This document shows, piece after piece, positions 12,254 through 20,788 of a stretch of DNA of 64,000 nt. The notes beneath the pieces were generated by a model. The model was given only the letters and a program-made list of their open reading frames with translations, searched no databases and had not been told where the DNA came from. This DNA comes from Xylophilus ampelinus (GTDB lineage Bacteria; Pseudomonadota; Gammaproteobacteria; Burkholderiales; Burkholderiaceae_C). Where the stretch lies: positions 25,391-89,390 of the forward strand of contig NZ_QJTC01000016.1 in the NCBI RefSeq assembly GCF_003217575.1, in the 5' to 3' direction. A program made the translations under genes and the position numbers. How positions within the stretch are numbered: the first letter of the stretch is position 1; every line of letters begins with the position of its first letter.

Positions 12254-12814
12254 ATGAAACTCGTCATCCTCGACCGCGACGGCACGATCAACCTGGGGCG
12301 CGAGGACTTCGTCACCACGCCCGAGGAATGGGTGCCGCTGCCGGGCGCGCTGGAGGCGGTCGCACGGCTCAACCACGCGGGCTTCCACGTGGTGGTGGTG
12401 TCGAACCAGTCGGGCCTCGGCCGCGGGCTGTTCGACGTGTCGACGCTCAACGCGATCCACGCCAAGATGCACAAGATGCTGGCCGCGGCCGGCGGCCGGG
12501 TCGATGCGGTTTTCTATTGCCCGCACGGCCCGGAAGAAACCTGCACCTGCCGCATGCCGCAGCCGGGCCTGTTCCTGCAGATTTCGGAGCGCTACGGCAT
12601 CGAGCTGGCCGGCGTGCCGCTGGTGGGCGACCGGCTGCGCGACGTGCAGGCCGGTGCGGCGGCCGGCTGCGAGCCGCACCTGGTGCTGTCGGGCCCGCAG
12701 GCCCATGTGCCGGCCGAGCTGCCGCCGGGCACCCGGGTGCATGCCGACCTGAGCGCTTTCGCCGCCTTCGTGGTGGAGCGCGCCGCCATGGCCGACCTGC
12801 AGATCGCCGTCTGA
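12254..12814 (+). CDS. gmhB: D-glycero-beta-D-manno-heptose 1,7-bisphosphate 7-phosphatase
   Basis: HAD-family phosphatase of ADP-heptose synthesis for the LPS inner core, 186 residues. The catalytic motif LDRDGT gives nucleophile D7 and acid/base D9. The zinc loop characteristic of GmhB is present as CPHG...CTCRMPQPG at about 93-111. GDRLRDV near 137 supplies the metal-binding acidic residue. It lies between glyS and plsC, a conserved order in Burkholderiales. Confidence 0.94.
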   Translation: MKLVILDRDGTINLGREDFVTTPEEWVPLPGALEAVARLNHAGFHVVVVSNQSGLGRGLFDVSTLNAIHAKMHKMLAAAGGRVDAVFYCPHGPEETCTCRMPQPGLFLQISERYGIELAGVPLVGDRLRDVQAGAAAGCEPHLVLSGPQAHVPAELPPGTRVHADLSAFAAFVVERAAMADLQIAV

Positions 12815-12819
12815 TCTGC

Positions 12820-12874
12820 TACTAAAATGATAGCTATAAGTCGGCGCGGATCGCCGGCTGCGGTACTAAAAGCC
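12820..12874. repeat. Dispersed stem-loop repeat, family 2, copy B
   Basis: ACTAAAATGATAGCTATAAG, then GTCGGCGCGGATCGCCGGC as a hairpin, then GGTACTAAAAG. The element covers the intergenic space between gmhB and plsC and supplies the ATG (12827) that opens the plsC reading frame. Confidence 0.6.
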
Positions 12875-13618
12875 TTGAAACCGACCTACTTCTTCCGCTC
12901 CGTCCTGCATGCGCTCTGGATGCTGGTCACCGTCGTCCCGTGGGCGATCGTCATGTTGGTGGCCTCGCTCTGGCGCAAGGGTCCGGCGATGTACTGGATG
13001 GCCGCCCGCTGGCTGGGCTGGGCGGTCGACGGTGCGCGCGTGCTGCTGGGCATCCGGGTCGAGGTGCAGGGCATGGAGAACCTGCCGACGGGCGAGACCA
13101 GCGCCGCGGTGCTGCTGGTCAAGCACCAGTCGACCTTCGAGACCTTCCTGATGCCCACGCTGATGCCGCATCCGCTGGCCTACGTGTTCAAGCGCGAACT
13201 CCTGCGGGTGCCGTTCTTCGGCTGGGCGATGTCGCGGATGGACATGGTCCACATCGACCGGCGCGACGGCACCCGCGCCTTCGCCAAGGTGGTGGACCAG
13301 GGCCGCCGGCTGCTGGCGCAGGGCGTGTGGGTGATCATGTTCCCCGAGGGCACCCGCATCCCGCGCGGCCGCCAGGGCACCTACAAGACCGGCGGCACCC
13401 GCCTGGCGATCGCGACCGGCGCGCCGGTGGTGCCGGTGGCCGTCACCTCGGCCAAGGTCTGGCCGCGCAAGGCCTTCGTCAAGGTGCCCGGCACGGTGCA
13501 CGTCTCCATCGGCCCGGCGATCCCCAGCGTCGGCCGCCAAGCCGAAGAGCTGATGCAGGAAGTGCAGACCTGGATCGAGGCCGAGATGCGCCGGCTGGAT
13601 CCCGAGGCCTACCGGTAG
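12827..13618 (+). CDS. plsC: 1-acyl-sn-glycerol-3-phosphate acyltransferase
   Basis: Inner-membrane enzyme making phosphatidic acid from lysophosphatidate. Hydrophobic helices lie near residues 24-45 and 55-75. The acyltransferase block I reads KHQSTFE (His with Glu four residues on, as in many betaproteobacterial PlsC), and block III is FPEGTR. The frame opens at ATG 12827, but its first 16 codons lie in a family-2 repeat. TTG 12875 (L-K-P-T-Y-F-F) may be the ancestral start. Neither has a strong ribosome site. Length is 263 residues from ATG or 247 from TTG, both normal. Confidence 0.92.
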   Translation: MIAISRRGSPAAVLKALKPTYFFRSVLHALWMLVTVVPWAIVMLVASLWRKGPAMYWMAARWLGWAVDGARVLLGIRVEVQGMENLPTGETSAAVLLVKHQSTFETFLMPTLMPHPLAYVFKRELLRVPFFGWAMSRMDMVHIDRRDGTRAFAKVVDQGRRLLAQGVWVIMFPEGTRIPRGRQGTYKTGGTRLAIATGAPVVPVAVTSAKVWPRKAFVKVPGTVHVSIGPAIPSVGRQAEELMQEVQTWIEAEMRRLDPEAYR

Positions 13619-13630
13619 TTGGCGTTGTCG

Positions 13631-14632
13631 ATGGACCGCCTGGTACAGCTCGCGCTCGATTTCTTCGGCCTGGGTCCGCCCGCAGAGGACGCGGGCGCCA
13701 TGGCGCCGCCGCGCCGCCCGGCACCGAGCCGGCTGCCCCGGCCGCGCATCTCGCGTCCGCGCCTGCCTGATGCCGACGACCTGCAGCCGGCAGCCCTGCT
13801 GGCCGAGGCCGACGGCACCCTGCCGCAGCATCCGCGCGCCAACCGCGAGGCGCTGCTCGACACCCGGCGCGTGGCCTACGAATTCCTGCGGGGCAAGCGC
13901 CGCACCATCGGCTTTTCGGTCAGCCACGAAGGCCTGGCGGTGCGGGCCCCTTCCTGGGTGCCGCTGCACGAGGTCGACGACGCCCTGGTCGCCAAGGCCG
14001 CCTGGATCCTGCGCAAGCTGGCAGAGGCCGGCGCGGTGCACGAGAAGCGGGCGCAGAACCGCATCGCCTGGGCCGACGGGGTGCAGTTCCCGCTGCTGGG
14101 CCGGCCGGTCACCGTGCGGCTGGTGCGCCCGGCCGGCGCCGCCGCGGGCCGCGGCGCGCGGGCGGTGCTGTGGACGCCGCCGGAGACGGTGGCGGGCGAT
14201 GGCGCGGCGGACGGTGCACCGGCCGTCGATGGCGCAGCGGCCACCGCCGAGCTGCGCCTGCCGCTGCCGGTCGATGCCGCGCCGGTGACCATCGCGGCGG
14301 CGGTGCGCAGCTGGATGCTGTCGGAGGCGCGCCAGCATTTCGTGCGCCGGCTGGAGCACTTCGCGCCGCGGCTGCGGGTGCGCTTCACCCGCCTGTCGCT
14401 GACCAGCGCCCGCACCCGCTGGGGCAGCGCCAGCAGCGACGGATCGATCCGTCTGCACTGGCGGCTGATGCATTTCCGGCCCGAGGTGGTCGACTACGTG
14501 GTGGTGCACGAACTGGCCCATTTGCGCCACATGGACCACAGCCCGCGCTTCTGGGCGGTGGTGGCGACCGAGGTGCCCGACCATCCGGCGATGCGGCGCG
14601 AGCTGCGGCAGGACTCGGTGCCGCGGTGGTAG
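13631..14632 (+). CDS. YgjP-like (DUF45) M48-type metallopeptidase
   Basis: Residues 200-330 carry the YgjP/DUF45 metal-dependent hydrolase domain, with the zinc motif HELAHLRHMDHSPRFW (first His at residue 293) after TRWGSASSDGSIRLHW, both family signatures. The N-terminal half is rich in Ala/Pro/Arg and poorly conserved. ATG 13631 is taken as start; in-frame TTG codons lie just upstream. It begins 12 bases after the plsC stop and belongs to the same transcript. Physiological substrate is not known for this family. Confidence 0.88.
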   Translation: MDRLVQLALDFFGLGPPAEDAGAMAPPRRPAPSRLPRPRISRPRLPDADDLQPAALLAEADGTLPQHPRANREALLDTRRVAYEFLRGKRRTIGFSVSHEGLAVRAPSWVPLHEVDDALVAKAAWILRKLAEAGAVHEKRAQNRIAWADGVQFPLLGRPVTVRLVRPAGAAAGRGARAVLWTPPETVAGDGAADGAPAVDGAAATAELRLPLPVDAAPVTIAAAVRSWMLSEARQHFVRRLEHFAPRLRVRFTRLSLTSARTRWGSASSDGSIRLHWRLMHFRPEVVDYVVVHELAHLRHMDHSPRFWAVVATEVPDHPAMRRELRQDSVPRW

Positions 14633-14634
14633 CT

Positions 14635-14826
14635 GAGTTCTCCCCCAGGCTTCGCACTTCGTGTCTTCGCCAACACCCTTCCGGGGGCGACACCGGTGGC
14701 CCGGCGGAGCCGGATCCACGGTGTCACTGAGTTCACCCCCAGGCGTCGCATCTCGTGTCTTCGCCACCCCCCCTCTCCGGGGGCGACACCGGCAGCCTGG
14801 CGGAGCCAGTTCTGCGGTGTCCCTGA
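14635..14826. repeat. Dispersed intergenic repeat, family 1, copies c and d in tandem
   Basis: Two head-to-tail copies of about 92 bases fill most of the 316-base gap between the metallopeptidase and SDR genes. Each has the CTTCGTGTCTTCGCC-type block (the second reads TCTCGTGTCTTCGCC), a run of C, CCGGGGGCGACACCGG and a GGCGGAGCC block. The first matches copy a closely; the second differs in the GTGGCCC block. The rest of the gap (14827-14948) holds nothing I recognise. Confidence 0.8.
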
Positions 14827-14948
14827 GGGCGGGCGCGCTGATTTGACCTTCGCTTGCCTTGCTGGTGCGCTGGCGATTTCGCGGTCGCGGCGCTCTGCGG
14901 CCTAGCTGCGTTTTTCGACGGTCGCGGCGTTGCGCATGGGCGGGACTT

Positions 14949-15725
14949 TTATCGCGCGTGGGTGACGCCGCCGTCGACCACCAGGGTCGAACCTACGACG
15001 TAGTCGCCGGCGCGGGCGGCCAAGTAAATTGCGGCGCCGGCCATGTCGTCGTCGCGGCCGATGCGGCCGGCGGGGATGCGGGCGGCGGTGGCGTCGGCCT
15101 CGTCGCGGGCGGCGCGGTTCATGTCGGAGGCGAAGGCGCCGGGGGCGATCGCGCTGACGACGACGTGGTCCTTCACCAGCGTCAGCGCCAGGCGGCGGGT
15201 CAGCTGGATCAGGCCGGCCTTGCTGGCGGCGTAGGAGTAGGTCTCCAGCGGGTTGACCGAGATGCCGTCGATCGAGGCGATGTTGATCACCTTGGCCGGC
15301 CGCTGGGCGCTGGCGGCGGCGCGCAGCGCGGGCAGCAGCGCCTGGGTAAGGAAAAAGGGCGCCTTCGGGTTGGTGTCGACCACCTTGTCCCAGCCGTTCT
15401 CCGGAAAGTCGGCCAGCGGCGCGCCCCAGGCGGCGCCGGCGTTGTTGACCAGGATGTCCAGGCCCGGCTCCAGCGCCTGGAAGGTCGCGGCGAGAGCTTG
15501 CGCGCCGGCGAGCGTCGCCACGTCGGCGGGCAGGGCGATGCATTGGCGGCCGCCGCTGTGTGCCGACAGCTCGCGCGCGGCCTGCTCGCAGGCCTCGGCC
15601 TTGCGCGCCGAGATGTAGACCCGGGCGCCCTGGGCCAAAAAGCCGGCGGCGATCATGCGGCCGATGCCGCGTGATCCGCCGGTGACGAGCGCGGTGCGCC
15701 CTGCGAGCGAGAACAGATCCTGCAT
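14949..15725 (-). CDS. SDR-family oxidoreductase
   Basis: Classical short-chain dehydrogenase of 258 residues. The nucleotide-binding TGGSRGIG near residue 15, NNAG near 96, catalytic Ser in INIASIDG and YAASK near 160 are all present. ATG 15725 has a ribosome site (GGAGACAACGGC) directly upstream. The closest style is the RhlG/gluconate-dehydrogenase-like group, but substrate cannot be told from motifs. It lies convergent to the metallopeptidase and divergent from the rhodanese gene. Confidence 0.9.
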   Translation of the reverse strand: MQDLFSLAGRTALVTGGSRGIGRMIAAGFLAQGARVYISARKAEACEQAARELSAHSGGRQCIALPADVATLAGAQALAATFQALEPGLDILVNNAGAAWGAPLADFPENGWDKVVDTNPKAPFFLTQALLPALRAAASAQRPAKVINIASIDGISVNPLETYSYAASKAGLIQLTRRLALTLVKDHVVVSAIAPGAFASDMNRAARDEADATAARIPAGRIGRDDDMAGAAIYLAARAGDYVVGSTLVVDGGVTHAR

Positions 15726-15853
15726 GCCGTTGTCTCCTGTTCTGTTTGTCGGTGTGCTGCGGCAGCTTACGGCGCGGGCGATGCGCGGCCGGTCGCCTGC
15801 GTGCCACCGAAGGTACGAACAGCGCATCGCCCAGGACTGGCAGAATTTCCGCC

Positions 15854-16288
15854 ATGACCCAACCCACCCCATCCGCCACCCCGTCCCCTACCCCCGCCGA
15901 CGGCTACGCCGGCGACGTCACCCCCGTCCAGGCCTGGGACTGGGTGCAATCCGGCCAGGCGGTGCTGGTCGATGTGCGCACCGATGCCGAACGCGAGTGG
16001 GTCGGCTTCGTGCCCGGTGCGGTGCCGCTGGCCTGGAAGCAGTGGCCCGGCATGGCGCCCAACCCGGCATTCGACGCGGGCGTGCAGGCCGCCGCGCAGG
16101 GCGGCAAGGTCGTGGTGCTGCTGTGCCGCAGCGGCGTGCGTTCGGTGGCGGCTGCGCGCCGCGCGACCGAGTTGGGTGTGGAGGCCTACAACATCCTCGA
16201 AGGCTTCGAGGGCGATGCCGATGCCGAGCAGCACCGCGGCCGCACCGGCGGATGGCGGATGCGCGGGCTGCCTTGGCAGCAGAAGTAG
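15854..16288 (+). CDS. Rhodanese-like domain protein
   Basis: Single rhodanese domain, 144 residues, with the persulfide-forming cysteine in LLCRSGVRS and the domain opening VDVRTDAEREWVGFVPGA. A Pro/Thr-rich stretch precedes the domain. It is expected to act in sulfur transfer in the cytoplasm. The 128-base gap to the divergent SDR gene should hold both promoters. Confidence 0.9.
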   Translation: MTQPTPSATPSPTPADGYAGDVTPVQAWDWVQSGQAVLVDVRTDAEREWVGFVPGAVPLAWKQWPGMAPNPAFDAGVQAAAQGGKVVVLLCRSGVRSVAAARRATELGVEAYNILEGFEGDADAEQHRGRTGGWRMRGLPWQQK

Positions 16289-16328
16289 GGGTGGCATCGG
16301 AGCTGCCACGCCCCGGTTCTGTGCTGGC

Positions 16329-16751
16329 TTACGCCTGCGTCCAGGGGTTGACCACGGTCACGCCCGCTGCCTCGAAGGGGCCGGTGTCCCGGGTCGCCAC
16401 CGCGAAGCCGTTGGCGGCGGCGATGGCCGCGATGTAGCCATCGGCCGTGGCGATGGCCAGGCCCTTGCTGCGGACTTTCGCCGTCAGTGCCGCGTAGGCC
16501 TGTGTGCAGGCGAAGTCGAAGGGCAGCACCCGGCCGGCGAACAGGGGCAGCACGCGCTTTTCCAGGTTCTCCTGCAGGCCTGCTCGCCGCTCGCCGGCCG
16601 GCAGCAGGGCCACACCTGCTCGAAGTTCCGCCACCGTGATGGCGGAGAGGAACAGGGTCTCCATCGCCTGGGCGTCGATCCATTCGATCACCCGCGGCTC
16701 GGGAGCGTGGCGGAGCGGCTCCGACACCACGTTGGTGTCGAGCAGGATCAT
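16329..16751 (-). CDS. PIN-domain toxin (VapC/FitB type)
   Basis: A 140-residue PIN-domain ribonuclease. The four acidic residues of the active site are readable: D5 (LLDTN), E42 (AELRAG), D104 (ATADGYIA) and D122 (ATRDTG). Its ATG overlaps the stop of the antitoxin gene (ATGA), the standard arrangement for FitAB/VapBC modules. PIN toxins of this group cleave tRNA or rRNA. Confidence 0.92.
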   Translation of the reverse strand: MILLDTNVVSEPLRHAPEPRVIEWIDAQAMETLFLSAITVAELRAGVALLPAGERRAGLQENLEKRVLPLFAGRVLPFDFACTQAYAALTAKVRSKGLAIATADGYIAAIAAANGFAVATRDTGPFEAAGVTVVNPWTQA

Positions 16752-17002
16752 TCGAAGCTCACCGGGCGGGCGGGCGCCTTGTCGCGGGCCTGTTCGAACA
16801 CCGCGAACTCTTCCTCGCTCAGCTTGGCTTGGCGACCGATGTCGGCCAAGAGCGACCCCAGCTTCACCCGCCCGGTGGCGCTGATCGCGGATTCCAGGAT
16901 CTCGCGCACCTCGGCCTCCATGCTCTGGCCGTGTCGCGCTGCGCGGGCGCGCAAGGCGCGGTGGGTTTCGTCGGACAGGTTGCGGACGGTCAGCATGGCC
17001 AT
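16748..17002 (-). CDS. FitA/VapB-type ribbon-helix-helix antitoxin
   Basis: An 84-residue protein beginning MAMLTVRNLSDETHRALRAR, the ribbon-helix-helix DNA-binding pattern of FitA/StbC-like antitoxins. Its C-terminal part (LSEEEFAVFEQARD) would wrap the PIN toxin. A consensus AGGAGG sits just before the start. It is the first gene of a two-gene operon with the toxin and probably represses its own promoter in the 90-base gap to 17092. Confidence 0.9.
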   Translation of the reverse strand: MAMLTVRNLSDETHRALRARAARHGQSMEAEVREILESAISATGRVKLGSLLADIGRQAKLSEEEFAVFEQARDKAPARPVSFE

Positions 17003-17091
17003 GGCGATCCTCCTGATGGGGTGGGATTGCATGCATTTTACAGAGTGCATGCAGCCCGTGCGAGCGACTCCCCGGCCTGACCTTTGGATCG

Positions 17092-18147
17092 CTAGACCCT
17101 GAACCGCCAGATGCCATCCTCGCCCCGGACCCGCTGCACCTGCCCGCCCAGCCACAACGCATGCAGGTGCGCCACCGCCTCGCCCATGGCGAAGGTCATC
17201 TGGTGGGCGTCGAGCGTGCGGTGGAACAGGATCGGCAGCACGTCGGCGGCCGAACGCGGCGCGGTGGCGCAGGCCTGCAGCAGCTCGGCCAGGCGGTCGC
17301 GGTGGTGGTCGTGCAGCTGGGCGATGCGTTCGTGCAGGCCGGTGAAAGGCTTGCCGTGGGCGGGCAGGACGAGGGTGTCGGCGGGCAGCGGCGCGAAGCG
17401 GTCGATCGACTGCAGGAACAGGGTCAGCGCATCGGCCTCGGGCTCGGCGTCGAACACGCTCACGTTGGTGGAGATACGCGGCAGCATCATGTCGCCGCCC
17501 AGCAGGATGCCGGTGGCGGCGCAGTAGAGGGCGATGTGTTCCGGCGCGTGGCCATGGCCGACGATGCAGGTCCAGTCGTGGTCGCCGATGCGCACCGTGG
17601 CGCCGCCCTGCAGCCGGCGGAACTGCATCGGCACCGCGGGCACCATGCTCTTGTAGTAGTTTTGGCGGCTGCGGATCTTCTCCATCGCCTCGGGCGACTG
17701 CAGGCCGTGCGACAGGAAGAACGCGGCCGCGCCGTCGCCGCCGCCGCCGAAACCCGCGCCGAGGGAGCCCAGCCGCGCCGCATAGTAGTCGGTGGCGCTG
17801 ATCCACAGCCGTGCGTCCCAGCGCTCGCAAAGCCAGTGCGCCAGGCCGATGTGGTCGGGGTGCATGTGGGTGACGATCACCCGCAGGACCGGCAGGCCGT
17901 CGAGCCCGCTGGCGAAGACCTGCTCCCACTGGCCCCGCGGCTCGGGCGCGTCGATGCAGCAATCGACCACCGTCCAGCCCTCGCGGCCGTCCAGCGTGTC
18001 GCGCAGCGGCCAGAGGTTGACATGGTCCAGCGCGAAGGGCAGGCTCATGCGTACCCAGCGGATGCCGGGCGCCACCTCGACCGCCGTGCCGGGCGCGGGA
18101 ACGGTGTCTCCGAAGGGGTAGTGGAGCCGTTGTTCGAGTGCGTTCAT
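17092..18147 (-). CDS. MBL-fold metallo-hydrolase
   Basis: A 351-residue metallo-beta-lactamase-fold hydrolase. The metal motif THMHPDH is near residue 90, the second His is in VGHGHAPEH, the Asp in GGDMML and a last His in LPAHGKPF. It is divergent from the LiuR-type regulator with a LiuR-like operator between them. Such MBL hydrolases sit beside liuR in several betaproteobacteria, so a thioesterase-like role in branched-chain acyl-CoA metabolism is reasonable inference. The gene appears intact although several liu enzymes in the window are broken. Confidence 0.9.
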   Translation of the reverse strand: MNALEQRLHYPFGDTVPAPGTAVEVAPGIRWVRMSLPFALDHVNLWPLRDTLDGREGWTVVDCCIDAPEPRGQWEQVFASGLDGLPVLRVIVTHMHPDHIGLAHWLCERWDARLWISATDYYAARLGSLGAGFGGGGDGAAAFFLSHGLQSPEAMEKIRSRQNYYKSMVPAVPMQFRRLQGGATVRIGDHDWTCIVGHGHAPEHIALYCAATGILLGGDMMLPRISTNVSVFDAEPEADALTLFLQSIDRFAPLPADTLVLPAHGKPFTGLHERIAQLHDHHRDRLAELLQACATAPRSAADVLPILFHRTLDAHQMTFAMGEAVAHLHALWLGGQVQRVRGEDGIWRFRV

Positions 18148-18186
18148 GGCAGGGGCTGCGCCACGCCGCGCCGGGACGCGTCCCGG

Positions 18187-18207
18187 TTGACGTTGACGTA
18201 AACGTAA
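18187..18207. promoter_or_regulatory. Probable LiuR operator in the divergent MBL/liuR promoter region
   Basis: The core GACGTTGACGTAAACGT reads on the other strand as ACGTTTACGTCAACGTC and closely resembles the ACGTTTACGT-type palindrome known for LiuR, the MerR-family regulator of leucine/isovalerate genes. It lies 40 bases ahead of the MBL start and 86 bases ahead of the regulator start, placed to control both. Confidence 0.65.
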
Positions 18208-18292
18208 GCTGTAATGCGGTCCATTGTAAGGAGCGGCGGCGCCGTACGCTGTCTCCTCCGCTCGCGGCCCCGGCGGCCGCCTTCCCAGACGC

Positions 18293-18718
18293 ATGACGAC
18301 GACCACCGCCACCTTCAGCATCCGCGATCTCGCGCAGGAGTTCGACCTCACGACGCGGGCGATCCGCTTCTACGAGGACATGGGCCTGCTGCAGCCGGGC
18401 CGCGAAGGCCCCGGCGGCCGCACCCGGGTGTATTCGGCGCGCGACCGGGCCCGGCTCAAGCTCACCCTGCGCGCCAAGCGCCTGGGCCTCTCGCTGCAGG
18501 AGGCCAGGGAGCTGCTCGACATGTACGACAGCCCGCGCGACACCGCCCCGCAGCTGCGCCGCTACCTGGCGCTGCTGGAGACGCACCGCGCGCGGCTGGA
18601 GCGTCAGCTGGCCGAGCTGCAGGCCAACATCGACGAGGTGCGCACCCACGAGAAGGATGCCCGCGCCACCCTGGCCCGCACCGCCCGGCCGGCCCGCGCC
18701 GCGCCCCGCAAAAGTTGA
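18293..18718 (+). CDS. liuR: MerR-family transcriptional regulator, LiuR type
   Basis: A 141-residue regulator with a winged-helix N terminus (FSIRDLAQEFDLTTRAIRFYEDMGLLQPGR) followed by a dimerisation helix. The start FSIRDLA with RFYEDMGL and the absence of metal-binding cysteines fit the LiuR branch, which senses branched-chain/acyl-CoA metabolism. The ACGTTTACGT-like site upstream and the thiolase downstream agree. Its usual targets liuB, liuC, liuD and the HMG-CoA lyase gene are degenerate elsewhere in this window. Confidence 0.85.
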   Translation: MTTTTATFSIRDLAQEFDLTTRAIRFYEDMGLLQPGREGPGGRTRVYSARDRARLKLTLRAKRLGLSLQEARELLDMYDSPRDTAPQLRRYLALLETHRARLERQLAELQANIDEVRTHEKDARATLARTARPARAAPRKS

Positions 18719-18745
18719 TGCGCGCTTTGGCTACCATTGCGCCCC

Positions 18746-19411
18746 ATGAAAAACCTCACCCCCGACGACCTCTTCGAACACAACCGGCAGTGGGCCGCCC
18801 AGATGGAGCGCGAGCGCCCCGGCTTCTTCACCGGCCTGGTCAAGCAGCAGACGCCCAAGTACATGTGGATCGGCTGCTCCGACAGCCGCGTGCCGGCCAA
18901 CCAGATCACCGGGCTGGAGCCGGGCGAGGTGTTCGTCCACCGCAACGTCGCCAACATCGTGGTGCATTCGGATCTGAACGCGCTGTCGGCGATCCAGTTC
19001 GCGGTGGAGCGGCTGAAGGTGGAGCACATCATGGTGGTGGGCCACTACGGCTGCTCGGGCGTGCAGGCCGCTCTCGAGGGCGCTCGCATCGGCCTGGCCG
19101 ACAACTGGCTGCGCCACATCCAGAGCACCCGCGACCGCCACCGCACGCTGATCGACGGCGTCTCGCCCGCGCACCGCGCCGATACGCTCTGCGACCTGAA
19201 CGTGATCGAGCAGGTGGTCAACGTCTGCGTCAGCACGGTGATGCTCGACGCCTGGGCCAGCGGCCAGAAGGTGACGATCCACGGCTGGACCTTCGGCGTG
19301 CACGACGGCCTGTTGCAGGACCTGGGCATGAACGTGAGCGGCGGCGATTCGCTCGACGGCATGTACCTCGCGGCCCTGGAGCGCATCGCGCTCAAACGCC
19401 GGGGCGCCTGA
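18746..19411 (+). CDS. can: Beta-class carbonic anhydrase
   Basis: Interconverts CO2 and bicarbonate, 221 residues. Zinc ligands and the Asp/Arg dyad are in place: C44-S-D46-S-R48, H100 and C103 (GHYGCSG). It starts 28 bases after the regulator. In related genomes a carbonic anhydrase is found within liu clusters, where it can feed bicarbonate to biotin-dependent methylcrotonyl-CoA carboxylase. Here that carboxylase is broken, so the gene probably serves general bicarbonate supply. Confidence 0.94.
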   Translation: MKNLTPDDLFEHNRQWAAQMERERPGFFTGLVKQQTPKYMWIGCSDSRVPANQITGLEPGEVFVHRNVANIVVHSDLNALSAIQFAVERLKVEHIMVVGHYGCSGVQAALEGARIGLADNWLRHIQSTRDRHRTLIDGVSPAHRADTLCDLNVIEQVVNVCVSTVMLDAWASGQKVTIHGWTFGVHDGLLQDLGMNVSGGDSLDGMYLAALERIALKRRGA

Positions 19412-19538
19412 CGCGCCCGCGCCCGCCGGAGGCCGCCGCGATGTTCCCGCAACGCTTCGATGCGTGCCCGCGGGCCGCAGGGGAGCCGACGCTCCTTTTT
19501 CCGGCCCCGTGCCCCTTGCCACGACAGGAGACACTCCC

Positions 19539-20720
19539 ATGACGGACCCCATCGTGATCGTCGGCGCGGCCCGCACCCCCATGGGTGGCTTCCAGGGCGA
19601 TTTCGCCCGCCTGGCCGCCCACGATCTGGGCGGCGTGGCCATCCGTGCCGCCATGGAGCGCGCCGGCATCGCGCCCGACAGCGTCGGCGAGGTGCTGCTC
19701 GGCAACTGCCTGATGGCCGGGCAGGGCCAGGCCCCGGCGCGGCAGGCGGCGTTCAAGGGCGGGCTGCCGCAGAGCGCGGGCGCGGTCACGCTCAGCAAGA
19801 TGTGCGGCTCGGGCATGAAGGCCGCGATGTTCGCGCACGACATGCTGCTGGCCGGCAGCCACGAGGCGATCGTCGCCGGCGGCATGGAGAGCATGACCAA
19901 CGCGCCGCACCTGCTGCCCAAGGGCCGCAGCGGCATCCGCATCGGCCACGGCCAGATATTCGACCACATGATGCTCGACGGCCTGGAAGACGCCTACGAG
20001 GCCGGTCGCGCCATGGGCACCTTCGGCGAGGACTGCGCCGCCCACTACGCCTTCACCCGCGAAGCGCAGGACGCCTTCGCGATGGAGAGCGTGCGCCGCG
20101 CCCATGCCGCCACGGTAGACGGCAGCTTCGCCGCCGAGATCGCGCCGGTGACGGTCGAGGGCCGCGGCGGTGAGACGGTGGTCTCGATCGACGAAGGCCC
20201 GGGCAAGATCAAGCTCGACAAGATCCCGCAACTGCGCCCGGCCTTCAAGAAGGACGGCACGATCACCGCCGCCTCCAGCTCGTCGATCAACGACGGCGCG
20301 GCCGCGCTGGTGATGATGCGTGCCTCGACCGCGGAGCGTCTGGGCGCCAGGCCGCTGGCCCGCATCGTCTCGCACGCGACGCACGCTCAGGCGCCCGCGT
20401 GGTTCACCACCGCGCCGGTCGGCGCCACGCAGAAGGTGCTGGCGAGGGCAGGTTGGTCGGCATCGGACGTGGACCTGTGGGAGGTCAACGAGGCCTTCGC
20501 CGTCGTGCCGATGGCGCTGATGCGGGAGCTGCGGCTGCCACACGAGATCGTCAACGTCAACGGCGGTGCCTGCGCGCTGGGCCATCCGATCGGCGCCAGC
20601 GGCGCCCGCATCCTGGTGACGCTGATCCACTCACTGCAGGCGCGTGGCAAGAAGCGCGGCCTGGCGACGCTCTGCATCGGTGGCGGCGAAGGCACCGCGA
20701 TGGCGGTCGAATTGCTATAA
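19539..20720 (+). CDS. Acetyl-CoA C-acetyltransferase (thiolase)
   Basis: Degradative/biosynthetic thiolase, 393 residues, joining or cleaving acetoacetyl-CoA. The acyl-accepting cysteine is C89 (SKMCGSG), the GHPIGASG motif with its His lies near 355, and the second cysteine is in CIGGGEG. A ribosome site (CAGGAG) precedes ATG 19539. In the leucine pathway this enzyme would follow HMG-CoA lyase and acetoacetate activation. The stop codon TAA lies within a family-2 repeat. Confidence 0.94.
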   Translation: MTDPIVIVGAARTPMGGFQGDFARLAAHDLGGVAIRAAMERAGIAPDSVGEVLLGNCLMAGQGQAPARQAAFKGGLPQSAGAVTLSKMCGSGMKAAMFAHDMLLAGSHEAIVAGGMESMTNAPHLLPKGRSGIRIGHGQIFDHMMLDGLEDAYEAGRAMGTFGEDCAAHYAFTREAQDAFAMESVRRAHAATVDGSFAAEIAPVTVEGRGGETVVSIDEGPGKIKLDKIPQLRPAFKKDGTITAASSSSINDGAAALVMMRASTAERLGARPLARIVSHATHAQAPAWFTTAPVGATQKVLARAGWSASDVDLWEVNEAFAVVPMALMRELRLPHEIVNVNGGACALGHPIGASGARILVTLIHSLQARGKKRGLATLCIGGGEGTAMAVELL

Positions 20721-20774
20721 AAATAGTAGCTTATGGTCGGCGCGGAACGCCGGCTTCGGCATCTTTTCATTCGT
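20712..20774. repeat. Dispersed stem-loop repeat, family 2, copy C
   Basis: GCTATAAAAATAGTAGC forms one AT-rich stem and GGTCGGCGCGGAACGCCGGC a second, GC-rich one. The first stem contains the last codons and the TAA of the thiolase gene. It may also act as a weak terminator or mRNA end. Confidence 0.65.
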
Positions 20775-20788
20775 AAAAGGGGCAGGGC

